Positions 62,516 through 64,000 of a stretch of DNA of 64,000 bases are shown piece after piece. The notes below the pieces were generated by a model, which worked only from the letters and a program-made list of their open reading frames with translations, had not been told where the DNA came from and did not search any database. How positions within the stretch are numbered: the stretch's first letter is position 1; each line of letters begins with the position of its first letter. Origin of the DNA: Niabella sp. (GTDB lineage: Bacteria > Bacteroidota > Bacteroidia > Chitinophagales > Chitinophagaceae); assembly GCF_030150205.1 (NCBI RefSeq), contig NZ_JASLGT010000004.1, positions 186,001 to 250,000 on the forward strand, read 5' to 3'. The position numbers and the translations under genes were made by a program.

Positions 62516-63655
62516 ATGAAATCTATTTCCTTTTTGTCTGCAACGGCTGCTGTGCTTTTGATGAGCACTGGTGGTGCAGCACAATCTAAAAATGCGATTG
62601 CTGATTTTAAAAACTGGCCTGCAGGCAAGGGACCAAAAGATATTGGCAATACCATTGCCAACCGGTTTATTGCCACACCGCATACGAACTTCAACCGGCC
62701 GGGGCCGCCCAAGGTGATCACCTATCCCGAAACCTGTACCTGGTACGGGGCACTTACGTTTGCAAAAGCAACGGGCAATAAAGCGCTCACACAACAACTG
62801 GCTGCACGTTTTGAACCTTTGCTGGGAAGCCGCGATACACTGGTTCCCATACCGGATCATGTCGATTATACCGTATTTGGATCGGTGCCCTTTGAATTGT
62901 ATATGCAAACCAAAGATCCGCGCTACCTGAAACTGGGTAAACATTTTGCTGATAAACAATGGGGACCTCCCGAAGGTAAAAGGGTAACAGCCGAATCGCA
63001 CCGTTTTTATAATAAAGGGCTTACCTGGCAAACACGGTTATGGATCGACGATATGTTTATGATCACCGCCGTGCAGTCGCAGGCATACCGGGCTACCGGT
63101 GATCGGAAGTATATTGACAAGGCGGCAAATGAAATGGTGTTTTATCTCGATTCGCTGCAACAACCCAACGGGCTGTTTTATCACGCACCGGATGTACCCT
63201 ATTTCTGGGGAAGAGGAGACGGGTGGATGGCGGTTGGTATGAGTGAGCTGCTGCATTCCCTTCCGAAAGACAATCCCAACCGGCCCCGGATCATGGAAGG
63301 ATACAAAAAGATGATGGCCACCCTGCTGAAATACCAGGCAGAAGACGGAATGTGGCGGCAATTGATTGATGATCCGTCATCCTGGAAAGAAACTTCCTGT
63401 ACCGGCATGTTTACCTGTGCCTTCATTACGGGTGTAAAAGAAGGCTGGCTGGATGCTAAAACATACGGGCCCGCTGCGCGCAAGGCCTGGCTTTCGCTGA
63501 TTCAGTATATCAATGCTGATGGCGATATTACCGATGTATGTGAAGGTACCAATAAGAAAAATGATCATCAGTATTACCTGGACCGGAAAAGAAATACCGG
63601 TGACCTGCACGGTCAGGCGCCCTTGCTTTGGTGTGCTACAGCATTGCTTCGCTAA
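62516..63655 (+). CDS. GH105-family unsaturated uronyl (rhamnogalacturonyl) hydrolase
   Basis: A 379-residue exported (alpha/alpha)6-barrel enzyme (MKSISFLSATAAVLLMSTGG). Motifs: YPETCTWYGALTFAKATGN, GLTWQTRLWIDDMFMITAVQ (D178/D179; the catalytic Asp143 of YteR lies in this kind of motif), YFWGRGDGWMAVGMSELL, WRQLIDDPSSWKETSCTGMF and VCEGTN near the end. GH105 enzymes release the unsaturated uronate that lyases leave on galacturonate-rhamnose or glucuronate-containing oligosaccharides. With GH88 at 35425 this gives two enzymes for lyase products. It is the last gene before the terminator. Confidence 0.95.
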   Translation: MKSISFLSATAAVLLMSTGGAAQSKNAIADFKNWPAGKGPKDIGNTIANRFIATPHTNFNRPGPPKVITYPETCTWYGALTFAKATGNKALTQQLAARFEPLLGSRDTLVPIPDHVDYTVFGSVPFELYMQTKDPRYLKLGKHFADKQWGPPEGKRVTAESHRFYNKGLTWQTRLWIDDMFMITAVQSQAYRATGDRKYIDKAANEMVFYLDSLQQPNGLFYHAPDVPYFWGRGDGWMAVGMSELLHSLPKDNPNRPRIMEGYKKMMATLLKYQAEDGMWRQLIDDPSSWKETSCTGMFTCAFITGVKEGWLDAKTYGPAARKAWLSLIQYINADGDITDVCEGTNKKNDHQYYLDRKRNTGDLHGQAPLLWCATALLR

Positions 63656-63921
63656 CCCTGTGGTCTGATAAGATAAAGAAGCCGTTTCTTAAGAAGCGGC
63701 TTCTTTTTTATGGCCTGATGTGCTGTTAATATTTGTAACCAGCAGTGCCTGGCAGCATCCCGGCTTACGGGATCTGTCGTGATTCAGTTGTTGTTTTTGT
63801 TTCCCTTTTCTATGGCTTCCCTGCTGCATGGTTCCGTTGGTGCTGTTTTCACACCTGGCATCCATCCGGTTATTGCTGAACAGGAAAATAGGTGATTGAG
63901 GATCCCCGGCAGGCGGCAGTA
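63656..63921. other. Intergenic region after region 3
   Basis: It contains the terminator at 63676-63710. The rest shows no domain-bearing ORF: the 88-codon minus-strand ORF reads through the terminator stem and is not credible. Confidence 0.5.
63676..63710 (+). terminator. Strong rho-independent terminator closing region 3
   Basis: aagaagccgtttctt (63676-63690) pairs with aagaagcggcttctt (63691-63705) over 15 positions with a single mismatch; the inner pairs form a short loop in practice. A TTTTTA tail follows. It sits 21 bases after the GH105 stop. Confidence 0.85.
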
Positions 63922-64000
63922 TTAGCGCGCTTTCTGTTTTACCGCAATAGCCCACGTACCCCGTTTCTTGTTGTAATCAATTCTTTTGTAATATTTTTTA
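63922..64000 (-). CDS. Possible C-terminal end of an unidentified minus-strand gene (truncated by window)
   Basis: On the minus strand one frame is open from the window edge to a TAA at 63924-63922. It would encode about 25 residues, KKYYKRIDYNKK, RGTWAIAVKQKAR. The composition (Lys, Tyr, Trp, few rare codons) looks protein-like, but it is too short to identify. If real, the gene is convergent with GH105. Confidence 0.35.
   Translation of the reverse strand, partial: KKYYKRIDYNKKRGTWAIAVKQKAR

Noticed and set aside
63689..63955. 88-codon minus-strand ORF near the right edge
   Set aside because: It starts with GTG, reads through the terminator stem (its end HKKEAAS comes from the hairpin), and has no domain-like pattern. 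Another frame at the edge looks more protein-like.
1..64000. Search by eye for tRNA, rRNA, insertion sequences and integrases
   Set aside because: No cloverleaf, rRNA core sequence, transposase DDE pattern or integrase motif was recognised, so horizontal transfer of the region cannot be argued from such markers.

Overview
The window comes from a member of the Bacteroidota, most likely the family Chitinophagaceae (Niabella- or Chitinophaga-like; this placement is inference from gene style, not a computed phylogeny). Evidence is three SusC/SusD outer-membrane glycan-uptake pairs, FecR/ECF-sigma regulation, lipoproteins with a Cys directly before Lys-rich stretches, absence of obvious Shine-Dalgarno sequences, and the simple intergenic repeats common in this phylum. 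Housekeeping genes fill only the left 2.7 kb: the 3' end of yidC (+) and dnaX (-). A minus-strand gene may enter at the far right edge. Everything between is polysaccharide utilisation.

Region 1 (3.3-15.1 kb, +): susC, susD, a DUF4959/DUF5000-type surface lipoprotein and a DUF4998-type lipoprotein, ended by a terminator at about 10.52 kb. These are followed by a six-hairpin glycosidase-like protein of unassigned family and a GH36 alpha-galactosidase. Region 2 (15.2-44.7 kb): on the minus strand an AraC-type regulator leads into a 942-residue beta-helix protein related to GH28. Divergently, on the plus strand, runs a long block: susC, susD, a FAS1-like lipoprotein, GH2, GH95, GH31, a PL38-like alginate-lyase-family protein, GH29, GH88, a beta-jelly-roll lyase-like lipoprotein, PL6, GH29, GH28 and a second beta-helix protein of unknown family. 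Region 3 (44.8-63.7 kb, +): ECF sigma, FecR, an STN-bearing susC, susD, a GH101/DUF5696-like protein, a DUF5703/GH95-like protein, a two-domain esterase (alpha/beta hydrolase plus SGNH), GH29, a sialate-O-acetylesterase-type esterase and GH105, closed by a strong terminator.

Taken together the enzymes suit a branched, acetylated, acidic polysaccharide containing uronic acid, fucose (three GH29 and one GH95) and galactose. Lyases (PL6, PL38-like, possibly the jelly-roll protein) would cut the uronate backbone, GH88 and GH105 would remove the resulting unsaturated uronates, esterases would strip acyl groups, and exo-glycosidases would remove side chains. Nearly all carry export signals, so the work is periplasmic or at the cell surface. 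No sulfatase, inner-membrane sugar transporter or cytoplasmic uronate-catabolic gene is present. The exact glycan cannot be read from sequence alone.

The most noteworthy items are: an A10 tract in dnaX placed just after domain III with immediate stops in both shifted frames; several CAZyme-like proteins I cannot assign to a characterised family (10778-12826, 15179-18007, 36823-38220, 43097-44665, 51961-54033, 54030-56570); a lyase set usually linked to alginate or glucuronan combined with many fucosidases; a dual-esterase fusion; and several families of intergenic repeats, one of which sits directly before start codons.
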